Of a stretch of 64,000 nt of DNA, positions 33,265 to 44,050 are shown in pieces. The stretch lies in NCBI GenBank assembly GCA_036417435.1, contig CM070901.1, forward strand, positions 64,228,501-64,292,500, written 5' to 3'. The translations under genes and the position numbers were made by a program. Each line of letters opens with the position of its first letter. Positions within the stretch are counted from its first letter, which is position 1. The stretch comes from Inia geoffrensis (lineage: Eukaryota; Chordata; Mammalia; Artiodactyla; Iniidae). The notes under the pieces were generated by a model. The model did no database searches. It was not told the origin of the DNA and worked only from the letters and a program-made list of their open reading frames with translations.

Positions 33265-33990
33265 CTTTTTAAAAAATCATTATATTTGATTATAAAAGGG
33301 CTTCATATTTATTATTAAAGAATTCAGAACACGTAAAACATCATGAAGTAGAAACTAAAATCATCTATCATCTCACGATCCAGAAATCTCTGTTAATGTT
33401 TGGATTCCAGCCTCCCATCTCCCATGTTTTTTTTTCCCTCTGCCTATGTATTTTTGTAGGGATCATATTATAACATTTTATAATCTGCTTTCACGTTTGA
33501 CAATTTATCACGAACATTTTCTCGTGTCATTAAAAGTTCTTTCACATTTCCAACGTTGTTTAAATGGCTGCATAATATTAAATTGGATTTATGTACCATA
33601 TTATCCAGGTGTTGGACATCACTGATTTTCTTTTCTTTAGGGATTCGGAGCTGAAACTCATGGATAGGTTTCACATTGGCATCAATGCATCCTCTGTAAT
33701 TGCATGCAAACATTCACACGCATTTGATTTTTATGGGGAGAAGGACCATATCTTTTATTAGAGAGTCAAAGGCTTAATTGCTGAAGGGTCAAAAATGGAG
33801 GAGACATTTACTTAAGTCAAATTCCTAGAAGGGAAATTACTGGGTCTAAATGGTCTGTACACTACCACCAGCAGTAGCTAAGGGTGCTTGTTTCCCTGCA
33901 CCCTGGCCAACCCTAACCAACCAGGACCAGCCCTCGGCATTACCCCATTGAGATTTATCATCAGGTTATTACTCGCTGTACTGGCTCTTT
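33265..33990 (-). mobile_element. antisense LINE-1 3' region (old)
   Basis: Antisense blocks appear in order: AATCTCTGTTAATGTTTGGAT, TATAATCTGCTTTCACGTTTGACAA, AATGGCTGCATAATATTAAATTGG, ATTCCTAGAAGGGAAATTACTGGGTC, CACCAGCAGTAGCTAAGGGTGC, TTTCCCTGCACCCTGGCCAACCC. These are the reverse of the L1 ORF2/3' UTR region in a diverged subfamily. No frame survives. Confidence 0.7.
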
Positions 33991-34164
33991 ACTTGTAATT
34001 TACCCTCAAGCATTGTTGAGTTAGTGCTGCAGTTGGAGTCACAAGCACCCCAAAATACTGAGGTGTTTGCTGAGGTTCAGCTGAAAGAGCCTGGGTTTGT
34101 AACTAGAAGATCTGGGTTTGTGTTCTGTGTCATCATGGCCACTCCCCTTGCTGGGTGGGCCAGA

Positions 34165-34420
34165 CAGTGTGGCGGGTAGGAACTTGGTCGCTAGGTTCAG
34201 ACTTGATCGCGTTTCCACTTGGTGCCTCTGCTTCCAGCTGTGTTATCTTGCACAGGGTGTGTAAGCGCTCTGTGTCACAGTTCCCAAATTTATAGAATAA
34301 GGGTCTAACATTAGTGCCCATTTCACTTGCAGGTCTGTAGTGAAGACCAGCAAGAAAACCCTTGTATGGCACTTAGCTTCGTGTCTAGTGCATAGCGCAT
34401 GCTCAACATTCATTACCCAT
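34165..34420 (+). mobile_element. MIR SINE
   Basis: The tRNA-like part, TGTGTTATCTTGCACAGGGTGTGTAAGCGCTCTGTGTCACAGTTCC, and the 3' part, GGCACTTAGCTTCGTGTCTAGTGCATAGCGCATGCTCAACATTC, follow the MIR order. A long but diverged copy. Confidence 0.65.
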
Positions 34421-34479
34421 CACTATGGGGTGTACCATTCTTCAGGTCATTTCCTCTCTCTGAGTCTTAGCGCTGATGT

Positions 34480-34600
34480 TGAGAATCATAGCCCTTTAGA
34501 GCTGGAAAAGGTCTTACTGATCTTCAGCCCACATCTCTTATTTTACAGGTGAGACAACTTGTTTAGGCGTGGTGATGTGACTTGCCCACACTGAAACGGG
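34480..34600 (-). mobile_element. MIR-like SINE fragment
   Basis: CCTTTAGAGCTGGAAAAGGTCTTACTGATC, then TTATTTTACAGGTGAGACAAC and GTGACTTGCCCACACTG, match the common reversed MIR-related repeat. Confidence 0.55.
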
Positions 34601-35324
34601 GGTGATCATGCCTCCTTGTTCAGAGGGTTCAGAGGACCAAATATTGAGTGTGAAGTTCTTTTAACCTCCTACACATTAATCCGATGTTAATTAATCATGC
34701 ACTGTCTGTATGGCCCCTGAAAAAAATAAAACTCAATAGAAATTGGCTAAGTGGAACTCTAATTGGTTAAATGGACGCTTCTTTAAGCCCTTTGTTCCCC
34801 TGAGGACATCTGCATATAGCTTTGACCCAATAAGTGTTTTTGATATTGCCAATGGGTGTGAAAAGGGCGTAAATCCCAAGACACCAGGCTGGTGTAGAGG
34901 GTCATCTCTATCCCTGGGTTGTATTTGCTTGTCTGTGTAAGTTCCTGGGTCTTGTTCATCTCTGAGAGCCAACACTTTGCACACATTTTGAGGGAATGAG
35001 CAAACGAATGATTATATATCTAGGAGAAATAAAGGGGAATGATTTTCATCATCGGTGTTTTTTAAAGTACAAATCAATCAGACCTGTTATCTGGTAGGTG
35101 TGGATTGATGCCACAGTCTGAGCACTCCTGCTGCACAGGTGGCCTTCCAGGTGAGAGGCTGCCTGCTCTACTCTGTATGGGCCTTAGAACCCCCTCACTT
35201 GTCTAACCTGTCTTTTACTTCCCTCTCTGCCTTTTGGTGTATAACAACTAATCCTACCGCAGATTGACTTTCCTGAGCCTGGCTTCCAACTTTTAACACA
35301 GACCCCTCAGTGTGGTTCTCAGAG
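34601..35324. other. unique non-coding DNA
   Basis: No repeat family or exon was recognised. Confidence 0.45.
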
Positions 35325-35578
35325 CTTTTATTTATTTTTAATTTTTATTTTTATTGGAGTATAGTTACTTTACAATGTTGTGTTAGCTTCTGCTGTACAA
35401 CGAAGTGAATCAGCTATATGTATACATATATCCCCTCCCTCTTGGACCTCCCTCCCACCCCCTGCCAGCCCACTCATCTAGGTCATCACAGAGCATCGAG
35501 CTGAGCTCCCTGTGCTATACAGCAGGTTCCCAGTAGCTATCTGTTTTACACATGGTAGTGTATATATGTCAATATGAA
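35325..35578 (-). mobile_element. LINE-1 3' UTR, inverted, 5'-truncated
   Basis: A T-rich reversed tail is followed by TTGGAGTATAGTTACTTTACAATG, GCTGTACAACGAAGTGAATCAGC and GAGCTCCCTGTGCTATACAGCAGG. Reversed, these are the L1 3' end also seen in sense at about 36040-36285. Only about 250 bp is present. This subfamily is typical of artiodactyl/cetacean L1. Confidence 0.88.
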
Positions 35579-35654
35579 AACAATGTTTCCAGAATGGGCA
35601 ACTATGATTTAGAGCTGCTGTGAGAGAGATGTTTCCGGTAGCTGTGCTCATTTT

Positions 35655-36285
35655 GATTCACTCCACAGTGTTCACTGCAGCACTGTTTACAATAGACAGG
35701 ACATGGAACCAACCTATATGTCCATTGACAGATGAATGGATAAAGAAGATGTGGCACATATATACAGTGGAATATTACCCAGCCATAAAAAGAAACGAAA
35801 TTGAGTTATTTGTAGTGAGGTGGATGGACCTAGAGTCTGTTATACAGAGTGAAGTAAGTCAGAAAGAGAAAAATAACTATCGTATGCTAATGCATATATA
35901 TGGAATCTAAAAAAAAAAAAAAAAAGGTACCGATGAACCTAGTTGCAGGGCAGGAATAAAGATACAGATATAGAGAATGGACTTGAGGACATGGGGTGGG
36001 ATGGGGAAGCTGGGGCGAAGAGAGAGTGGCATGGACATATATACACTACCGAATGTAAAATAATTAGCTAGTGGGAAGCAGCCGCGTAGCACAGGGAGAT
36101 CAGCTTGGTGCTGTGTGTCCACCTAGAGGGGTGGGATAGGGAGGGTGGGAGGGAGACACAAGAGGGAGGGGATAAAGGGACATGTGTGTGCATATGGCTG
36201 ATTCACTTTGGTGTACAACAGAAACTAACACCGTATTGTGAAGCAATTATACCCCAATAAAGATCTATTTTTAAAAAAGAAAAAG
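35655..36285 (+). mobile_element. LINE-1 3' end (ORF2 C-terminus plus 3' UTR)
   Basis: Sense L1 begins near CAGTGTTCACTGCAGCACTG and runs through GGATAAAGAAGATGTGGCACA, GGTGGATGGACCTAGAGTC and AGTGAAGTAAGTCAGAAAG into the 3' UTR, ending in CCCCAATAAAGATC and an A-rich tail. The C-terminal ORF2 remnant is an open run of up to 96 codons (35620-35910) containing a WNQPICPLTDEWIKKMWHIY-like part, then it stops. The element is 5'-truncated. Confidence 0.92.
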
Positions 36286-36424
36286 AAAACCCCCAGAATC
36301 CTGCAGAAACATGATGCCAAATCCTGCTTTTTATAGTTGGTTTATGTTGGTTGTCTTTCAAAGCCGAAAGGAAGTGTGACTGCCTTTGCAAGGCATCCCT
36401 GCCCATCTTAGTCAGCTGTGAGCA

Positions 36425-36640
36425 GCCGTACAGAAGAGTGGTTGGGAGTACAGGTTCAAATCCCAGTTCCACCACTTACTAGCTGTGTGACATTAGGAAA
36501 GTTATTTCTCCTCTCTAGCCAGTTTCTCATGTATAAAATGGAGATGATGACAGAACTGACCTTGTGGGGCTGAAATGAGGACCAAAATGTTTAAAACAGT
36601 ACTTGCCGCAAGTAAGCATTCAGGATTAGGCATCATCGTT
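36425..36640 (+). mobile_element. MIR SINE (well preserved)
   Basis: Near-complete sense MIR: AGAGTGGTTGGGAGTACAGG, CAAATCCCAGTTCCACCACTTACTAGCTGTGTGACATTAGG, TTTCTCATGTATAAAATGGAGATGATGA, GGCTGAAATGAGGACC. Confidence 0.92.
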
Positions 36641-36689
36641 ATTTTTAATAATAATAAGAGAAGCACACTTGGCCACACTAAATGTCATA

Positions 36690-36790
36690 GACGATTAGAT
36701 ATTGTCCAGTTCACTTGCCTCATTTTTTAAATGAGTGATGGGCCCAGACTCAGTCAGCTGGTACATCACATACATGGAAAGAGGCAAGCC
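36690..36790 (-). mobile_element. MIR-like SINE fragment
   Basis: ATTGTCCAGTTCACTTGCCTCATTTTTTAAATGAGTGATGGGCCCAGACTCAGTCAG is a diverged copy of the same reversed repeat as at 34480. Confidence 0.45.
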
Positions 36791-36859
36791 CAGGCCCTGA
36801 ACCCTCGTCTTCACCTCTAAGCTAGGGAGGGACAGAGATCTGCTACTACTTTACATCAG

Positions 36860-36990
36860 TGTTTCACATACCTTTGATCGGTTTCTCCATGCTGATGGTC
36901 ACATCTTTAAAGCCACCACCTGTGCATTATATCTCCATCAGTGCCTAGGACCGTGCCGTAGACCAGAAGTTGGCATTCAGCATTAGCTGG
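36860..36990 (+). mobile_element. L2 LINE 3' end fragment
   Basis: ATCAGTGCCTAGGACCGTGCCGTAGACC...TTGGCATTCAG is a diverged sense L2 terminus (agcacctagcacagtgcctggcacatagtaggcgctcaa). Confidence 0.5.
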
Positions 36991-37236
36991 CTGCTGGGTT
37001 ACTCAAGCATGGGGCTGTGCAAATTGGAGTTATTGCTAAGATGGAGAGTATTAGCAACGTCTGGAGTGTGTAGGGTAATGATAATAAAATTCTTAGATCT
37101 TATATTAGTAACTTTAAACCATTTCTAACCATTTTAACTGTGAGCAATGGAATGGGCAGTTATATAAAATGGTGGGTTTTTTTAGTTTTCTAAGAGTTTA
37201 ATTTTCTGTTTGATCCATAATGAATTTGTGTATTTT

Positions 37237-37569
37237 TTTTTTTTACTTTATATAACATTATTTTATTTATTTTTGGCTGTGTTGGGTCTTCGTTTCTGTG
37301 TGAGGGCTTTCTCCAGTTGCAGCGAGTGGGGGCCATTCTTCATCGCGATGCGCGGGCCTCTCACTGTCGCAGCCTCTCCCGTTGCGGAGCACAGGCTCCA
37401 GACACGCAGGCTCAGTAGTTGTGGCTCACGGGCCTAGCCGCTCCGCAGCATGTGGGATCTTCCCAGACCAGGGCTCGAATCCGTGTCCCCTGCATTGGTA
37501 GGCAGATTCTCAACCAATCTCTTGTGGAATCCTGCTTACTGCAGTACTGCAGGGAACGTCATGCTGCAC
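37237..37569 (-). mobile_element. CHR SINE with altered 5' end, inserted in old L1
   Basis: The target duplication TGAATTTGTGTATTTT is perfect at 37221-37236 and 37570-37585. The reversed tail (T run, TTTATTTATTTTTGGCTG) and body are a long/short CHR hybrid with a clear B box (GGGCTCGAATCCGTG). Where the reversed head CCACTGCGCCACCAGGGAAG is expected, about 22 foreign nt (ATCTCTTGTGGAATCCTGC...) intervene after CTCAACCA, followed by a degraded head. The extra bases fall at the A box. Confidence 0.9.
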
Positions 37570-37585
37570 TGAATTTGTGTATTTT

Positions 37586-37860
37586 AAATAATGGTTTCTT
37601 TTAAAAACATTTTCCTTTTTCACATTTATGGCGTATGCCTTTAATTCATCTGGAATTTATTTTTGAATATTTAGTCCATCTAGTCTTTCCTCACTGATTT
37701 GCATTGCTCTTTCTATCACATATAACATCCCCATGTCGACATTGGTCTATTTTTGAGACTCTTTTGTTCATTTTTCTATTTTTCCAACTCTATGCTAATG
37801 CCACACTTTCTTTATTATTGTAGATTTTTATAAATTTTGCTAGCTGCTTCTATCACAAAA
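37586..37860 (-). mobile_element. antisense LINE-1 ORF2 fragment
   Basis: TTCATCTGGAATTTATTTTTGAATATTTAG, CTCACTGATTTGCATTGC, CACATATAACATCCCCATG and AATGCCACACTTTCTTTATTATTGTAGATTTTTATA match antisense L1 ORF2. The SINE at 37237 lies at its left edge. Confidence 0.7.
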
Positions 37861-38122
37861 GGTAAGGTAAACAGGGAGTCCTGGTCATCATCTGATCTGG
37901 GTAAGAGTGCCCTTTGCCAGCCTCCAACCCTCTACTGTAGAAGTCAAAAACCTCAGTGCAACCAGCCTCCATCCAGCCATACGGCGTCTGTCAGCAGGAG
38001 CCCTGGAAATCTTCCCATGAGATGCAGTTAAAGTGGTGGTATTTAAGCAGAAGCTGGTTATAAATTTAGCAGAGATATTGGAAAAAGAAGGCTAGAATAA
38101 AGGAACTCCATAGTCTTTAGTC

Positions 38123-38306
38123 CAGTGGTTCTCAGGCATTACCATGCATCAGAATCACCTTGTTAAAACAGGCTTGATAAAACATGGATCGCTGGGCTTC
38201 ACCCCTGAGTTTCTGATTCAGAAGAGAGGAAAGGGCAATAATTTAGTTTTCTAACAAGTTCCCAGGTGATGCTGATGGGCTGGGGACCACACTTTGAGAA
38301 CCTCTG
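38123..38306 (+). mobile_element. hAT-Charlie non-autonomous element, MER5A-like
   Basis: The left end CAGTGGTTCTCAGGCATTACCATGCATCAGAATCACC, the centre GAGTTTCTGATTCAGAAGAG and the right end AACAAGTTCCCAGGTGATGCTGATG...GGACCACACTTTGAGAACCTCTG follow the family from end to end. Flanks CTTTAGTC and CTCTAACG fit an 8-bp target duplication of the Charlie preference. 184 bp, near full length. Confidence 0.9.
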
Positions 38307-38329
38307 CTCTAACGTCTCTTAAGTCTGAG

Positions 38330-38413
38330 AATCTGTAATCTTTAACACTCCTCGAGAGGCTCTTGTTGTCTGCTGTGTTCTCAGCACCTAGCACAATGTC
38401 TGACCCATAGCAG
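38330..38413 (+). mobile_element. L2 LINE 3' end, left part
   Basis: TCTGCTGTGTTCTCAGCACCTAGCACAATGTCTGACCCATAGCAGG is the sense L2 3' terminus. It breaks off exactly where the LTR begins and resumes at 39256. Confidence 0.75.
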
Positions 38414-38606
38414 GTGTAGTGGGCTGAAGATGTCCCCACAAACACGTCAGGTCCTAAACCTTGCAACCCACCAGTGTGATCTTATATGGCAAAAGGGTCT
38501 TTGCAGATGTGATTTAACATAAGGATCTGAGATGAGGAGATTATCCTGGATTATCCAGATGGACCCTAAATGCCATCACAAGTGTCCTCATAAGAGACAG
38601 AGAGAG

Positions 38607-38954
38607 GGCTTCCCTGGTGGCACAGTGGTTAAGAATCCGCCTGTCAGTGCAGGGGACATGAGTTCGAGCTCCGGACTGGGGAGATCCCAAATGCTGTGGA
38701 GCAACCAAGCCTGTGCGCCACAACTACTGAGCCTGCACTCTAGAGCCCGCGAGCCACAACTACTGAGCCAGCTTGCCACAACTACTAAAGCCCACACGCC
38801 TAGAGCCTGTGCTCCACAAGAGAAGCCACCGCAATGAGAAGCCTGCGCACTGCAACAAAGAGTAGCCCCCACTTGCTGTAACTAGAGAAAGCCCACGTGT
38901 AGCAACGAAGACCCAACACAGCCAAAAATAAAATAAATAAATAAAATTTAAAAA
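38607..38954 (+). mobile_element. CHR SINE (long form) inserted in the LTR
   Basis: It starts GGCTTCCCTGGTGGCACAGTGG, has a B box (GAGTTCGAGCTCC), then the long-form body with three tandem-like GCCACAACTACTGAGCC/TAAAGCC units, and ends in an (AAATAA)n/A tail. Flanks AAGAGACAGAGAGA (from 38592) and AAGAGACGGAAGGA (from 38955) are a decayed target duplication. It is older than the copies at 12018 and 17831, judging by tail and flank decay. Confidence 0.93.
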
Positions 38955-38972
38955 AAGAGACGGAAGGAGATT

Positions 38973-39003
38973 ACACACACACACACATACACACACACAC
39001 ACA
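38973..39003 (+). repeat. (CA)n microsatellite
   Basis: ACAC repeat with one T interruption, inside the right half of the LTR. Confidence 0.95.
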
Positions 39004-39255
39004 GATGATATGAAGACAGAGGCAGAGATTGGAGTAATGTAGCCATAAGCCAAGGAATGTCAGCAATCACCAGAGCTAGAAAAAGCTTTTTCCCTTGAGT
39101 CTCTGGAGGCAGTGTGGCTCTGCTGATACCTTCATTTCAGCCTAGTGAAACAGATTTCATACTTCCGGCCTCCAGAACCATGCGAGAATAAATTTTTGCT
39201 GTTTTAAGTCATCAAGTTTGTGCTAATTTTTCACAGTGGCCATAGGAAATGAGTG

Positions 39256-39290
39256 TAAGTATTTAGTAAACATCAATGAAATGAATCTAG
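39256..39290 (+). mobile_element. L2 LINE 3' end, right part
   Basis: AAGTATTTAGTAAACATCAATGAAATGAATC continues the L2 terminus (tgctcaataaatgtttgttgaatgaatga) broken at 38413. Confidence 0.6.
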
Positions 39291-39589
39291 ATGCAGGTAT
39301 TAGGATGCCCACTTAACTGATACATAAACTGAGGGCTTGATGTATCTGGTCCAAGTACTGTACATGTTTACTGCAAGGGAGACTCAGATCTGTCACTTAC
39401 TTCAGTTTCCATTCCGCCAGCCTGGTGGTTTTCACCCCCACTTGCACATTAGCACAATTAAATTTGAATCCCTGGCCATGGGGTTTATGCTTTGTTATTT
39501 TTTAAAAGTTCCTCAAGTAATTCTAATCTACAGCCAGGGATGAAATGGCCGAGACCAGGCTCGTCATAGAATCTGGCTGATCCTCACGA

Positions 39590-39810
39590 TGACTTAAGGG
39601 AGGCTTTGAGTCTGCAAAGTACTCCTATAAAATTTAACCTCCACCGCGGCCCTCTGAGGCAGGCAGGGTGGGTGCCGTCCTCTTTTTCCAGATGAATTAT
39701 GAGGCTAAGGAGAAGTTAGATGATGCAGAGTGGCTGGTCCTCCACCCAGACTCAGCCCTCTGACCCACACCCAGCGCTGCTTGTACCGTGTGGCACGTCA
39801 CCAGCCCAAG
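39590..39810 (-). mobile_element. MIR SINE
   Basis: Reversed MIR: GCAAAGTACTCCTATAAAATTTAACCTCC, GCCCTCTGAGGCAGGCAGGGTGG, CTTTTTCCAGATGAATTATGAGGC. Diverged. Confidence 0.65.
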
Positions 39811-42519
39811 CAGTAATTTGTGACTGTGTGCACCTAATGACATATGAATGGATTGTTGGTCCTGAGGTTCTGGACATTGGAAACAGGAACACTTTTATAT
39901 ATTGAATCACTTAAAAGGTATGATGGGAGAAACAGTCGGTGAGCTTTGAGGCTAGGGAAACTTAGTGACATTTCTTCAGAAGGCATTTCCAATTCATCCC
40001 ACATCAGTTCCTGGGGCACTTTGCATCTTACTCTTTGGCCAGGCTTGGGTGCCCAATGGCCCCAAATATGTGTTAGCGTGCCCATCAGCCCTAGGATCCC
40101 ATCTGGAGACAATTCGATCTGCAGTGCCATTTTGTTTGTATAAATATCAGGGCTGCTGGCTCTCGTTTTCCATCAACGATCAGAGAAAAGTAGTCGACCA
40201 CACTTTTTAGGGACTCTGGGTCCATGGTGTTTAAGGTGTATCAACAGTACCCCTCCCCTAACTCCAGATGGACACATAATCATAACTTCATAAATGTAAC
40301 CACAAAAGATTAGATGAAGGCACAGGGCAAGGAGGCCAGAGTCTCTGGTGTGGGTGTTTTGAAAGACACCCCCTGCAGGCGGCCAGAGGTCTGTTTGCTC
40401 TGTCCACTTGGCCCAGCTGCCAGCTCCTATGATTCACTCTGCCAATCAGATATTACCTAGTGATTTTTATGGAGTTAAAGCTAAAGGAAATTTGAGGAAG
40501 AGATCACTTCCTCTATTTTAATTAGAGTTCTGAGACTGCACCACTGCACATCTGTAGCAGACTGGCTGCTGGGCCAGCACTGAGGCCCCATGAATTTTAA
40601 ATATCTGGAGAGTTTTATTTGAAGAGCTGGGTCATGACTGCCGCTGCTGTCTGAGCATGTGTGAGCGCACGCACGCGCACGCGCACACACACACACACAC
40701 ACGCAGGCATGGTGTACCTCGTACAGATGTTTGAACAGTCCCTGGAGAACACACATTTTGTGTTGTAATAAAGGAAAACACAGTCCTCAGCTGTAACCTA
40801 GGAGACATGGGATCCCACCAGAGATGGAATCTAACCGCATCTTGGCTGCTTGCAGGAGCAGCCCAGGAGGGCCCTTCCTTCTGCAGGCGTCCCATTGCCT
40901 TGTAGTTCCCGGTGGCAGCTGCCTGCTGTTCGCTCACACATAAATCCCTGGGGAGAAATAAGAGCTAAGTGTTTGTTACAAAGGGGCGAAGGCTTTGACT
41001 CCCACGGCTAGTCACAGAAACGTTTCTGGCTCTAACACACGACAGGCACTGCTCATTCCAAGACACCTTTCTGCCCCTCACCTCTGAGCATATTTTGGAA
41101 TCACAGTACTGGAAGGGGACTCGGGGGGTGGGGACCACCTACCCATTCCCCCAGTGCCTGTCAATTATTCTTCTGTGTTGGCTTGGCCCGGGAGAGCTGT
41201 CCACCCAGGCCCCAACCTGGGATGGGCATAATTATTGTTATCTTCATTTACTGATGTGGTGCTAGAGCATATTTGTTCCAGGGGAGATGACAGCGGTTTT
41301 AAGCCTAGTGACTTGGAGGTGATTTAAACCCCCTCATCTGTATTTGTTTAACACACTTCAGTTTTATTATTCGGTTTTCATACAGGAAGTTAATGAATAA
41401 CTCAGTCTGGCTCTATGGCTATACAACCAAACAAGGGACCCTGGCTGGGAGTTCATTCTCAGGACAGGCATACCTCGATTTACACAGCAGTGGCATTCTT
41501 GGGAAATTGGATCTATGTCAGATATTTGAAATAAAAGAGTTTTTAGTGGAATTTAGTGATCAGTTGGTTTGTTGTTATTGTTACTTGTTTGTTGTTGTTT
41601 AGTGGAACCAAGAACGTGGATAACTTTTCCCTAATTGACTTCTATAGATTTGTTGGGAATAGAGTATTCCTCAGCAAGACTCTTGTATTTTCAAGATTCA
41701 GGCAGCAGGTGTGGCCCTTGTAGGAGGTGTTGCCTGGGAGGTGAAGGAAACAATACTGTTAGTGTCTACAATTTTGGGATGGGAGACCTGGGTGGGAAGA
41801 CCCAGCTTCACTCTTCCTGGACAAATAACTGGAGTCTACCAGAGCTCTAGAACGCAAAGGAACAAAAGAGTTAACAGACGTAACTCACTGAGGGCCCAAT
41901 TCCAACTAAATCTTGTCACTGCCTCATTTTTGGCAAATTAGTTTCTGAATTTGGGCTTCTCTCTTTAAGGAGAGGGGTTGTCCATATGCCAGTTTACCTA
42001 CTGGGAGTGGAATGAGAAGGACTTCAGTGCTTCAGGCCCCAGGGAGAAATGAATTCCCTTGTATGTGAAGAGGAATTCTCAAGTCACTGATCATATCCTG
42101 CCACCGGAACAGTCTTTAGGGTCTGAGGAATTGGGCTGCATCAGATGGATTTTATGGAGGCAGCCTGGCCCACACTACCTGAGGCAGCTGGCTAGGCAGG
42201 GAGTAGGAGGTCATTTAGACAATTAGTAGTTTGCATTTTTAAAGTTTCTGTGCTTCCTATTATCAAGACAAATACAATGGGACATTCTTTTATTTTTCCT
42301 ATTAACCTAGTCTTACTACTAATTCCCATTGTATGTATCTCCTGGATTTTAACCTAGTTGGGTGATAGGAGGGGGCAGAGAGATGGAGAATTTAAGGTAG
42401 ATACACCTTGGACTCTACAGTACTTAAGAATTGCTGGTTCCCTTCCAGCGTCAAATATTCTTTGTAGACACAGTCTTGCAAATGCTCAGAACACCTCTTA
42501 GAGGTATTTAAAAATGCAA
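39811..42519. other. mostly unique non-coding DNA
   Basis: About 2.7 kb in which I recognise only a CG/CA-alternating microsatellite at 40665-40703 and a TTG-rich patch at about 41566-41600. The stretch at 41470-41560 (ACAGGCATACCTCGATTTAC) looks like the edge of an old DNA transposon but I could not find its partner end. Frames are under 102 codons. Confidence 0.45.
40665..40703 (+). repeat. alternating purine-pyrimidine (CG/CA) repeat
   Basis: GAGCGCACGCACGCGCACGCG runs into (CA)n. Alternating CG and CA steps are favourable for Z-DNA. Confidence 0.9.
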
Positions 42520-42730
42520 AAGCGGTTGTCTTCAGAGCTGGCTAGGATGCAGTTGAATCCTGGTGCCACACGTGATCTGTTTGGCCTCTGGCAATGTGCT
42601 TTTGTGAACCTCAGTCTCCTTACCTGTAAAATGACTCTACAGTAATAACCCTGCAGAATTCTTGAGGATTGAAGGAAAGTATGGGAAGTGCTAAGTTTAG
42701 CGCCTGGTACATGGTGGGTACTCTCCCCTC
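42520..42730 (+). mobile_element. MIR SINE
   Basis: CTTCAGAGCTGGCTAGGATG, GAACCTCAGTCTCCTTACCTGTAAAATGAC, and the tail GCGCCTGGTACATGGTGGGTACTC follow MIR in order. Confidence 0.8.
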
Positions 42731-43039
42731 CACCCTACATACTCTTGCTCCATCTTTACTGAATCAAGGGAAACTGAGGCACAGAGCAGTCAAGGGAACT
42801 TGATCAAGGCAAAGCCGAGTGTGGAATCCTTAGATTCTGGTTTTTGAAGCTGTGTGCTTCCATCACCCAGGTACACGACGTTGGGGTAATTTAGACCTGT
42901 TGAGGGTCCTTCACGAAATGAGTCAAAGGAACTGGCAGATCGACCCACTCTGGCTCTTCCCTGGCTCCTGTCTTCCTGGTGTGACCTCTGCGGTCCATCA
43001 GGGCACTTCCTGCACAGATCCAGAGCCTGCCAGGAGGAA

Positions 43040-43205
43040 AAGAAGGACACTTATATTTACTGAGTGTCCACGGAACGGGTGCTTTACATGTTAACTCATC
43101 TAATACAAGAACCTTCCAGGGTGGGAATTATTGAACCTAATTTTCTAGATGAGGATATTAAGGTTCGGGGGTTTTAGGTAGGTTGTCCATAGTCGCAGAA
43201 GTAGT
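43040..43205 (-). mobile_element. MIR SINE
   Basis: Reversed MIR: TATTTACTGAGTGTCCACGG, GTGCTTTACATGTTAACTCATC, TAGATGAGGATATTAAGG. Diverged. Confidence 0.7.
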
Positions 43206-43964
43206 GAAAGTGGTGATGGGAGGGGTCAACTCAACCCCCTGGACTTGAGAAAACAGCCCTGCTGCCAATCTCACCTCCCCTTGCACAGCGACTGCTCAGG
43301 GGTCCTGCCTTCTCTTGGACTGAGCCTTTGAGTCTGGATAAGTCCTGTTGTTGTTTTTTTTTAACTGGCCAAGGAGAGGGGCTGCCATTTCTCTAATCAG
43401 CTAGTCACACTCTGACGGACTCCAGAGAGCATCGCATGGCTGGCAAAGGTGGGACATGGCATAGCCCCTACCCTTCCTCCCAGTTTCACTCCAGACAACT
43501 GAGCCACCTCAGACGTATAAGGGCCCATCAGGCCGGAGGAGGAGTTTGCAAAAGAAGCTTACAACGCTTCTGTTAGTAACCCGTTGCTGTGTTTAACAAC
43601 CCGTCCTGGCTGGAAACACTTCCCTACTTGCAGCCTAAGCCCAGCCCGTCAGGCGGAGCCCGTTTCCTTTCATTTGGTCCTGGTTGGAGATGGTGAACAG
43701 CTGGTCCTCACGGGCTTCTTACTAATCCTTCATGGGGAAGCCCATATGCATGCATTCACCTTGGAGATTTCAGCCTTCTCTTGTCTTCTGGGCAAGAAGA
43801 CTATCCTCCCTGGCAGCCCTGAGACACAGAGCAACTCTTGACCAGAAAAGGCCTGCGGCATCTCAGAGCTGTCCCTTATTTCTTTTCAGAATGGTCCCTG
43901 GTTTTGTGGGTGTCATGGGAAGGGACAAGAAGAATTGTAGAGTGATAGTGTTTAGACTGGAAGG
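43206..43964. other. unique non-coding DNA
   Basis: No element or exon was recognised. Confidence 0.5.
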
Positions 43965-44050
43965 AATGTGACATGCTGTCTCATCCACATCTCATTTTAC
44001 AGAGGGACCTCATCCCACAGGTCCAGACTCACTCAGCTTGGGTAGTAAGT
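43965..44050 (-). mobile_element. MIR-like SINE fragment
   Basis: CTGTCTCATCCACATCTCATTTTACAGAGGGACC is a short reversed MIR-related piece. Confidence 0.4.

Larger units (their letters stand above)
38414..39255 (+). mobile_element. MaLR-type solo LTR inserted in L2, itself split by a SINE
   Basis: The left half (38414-38606) contains TGTAGTGGGCTGAAGATGTCC, GTGATCTTATATGG and GGGTCTTTGCAGATGTGAT. The right half (38955-39255) contains GACAGAGGCAGAGATTGGAG, CCTCCAGAACCATGCGAGAATAAATTTTTGCTGTTTTAAG. Together they form one old MLT1-like LTR with its AATAAA signal in place. A (CA)n run and a CHR SINE interrupt it. No internal retroviral sequence is present. Confidence 0.75.

Noticed and set aside
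41470..41600. Edge of an old DNA transposon (ACAGGCATACCTCG)
   Set aside because: No matching inverted end or target duplication was found.
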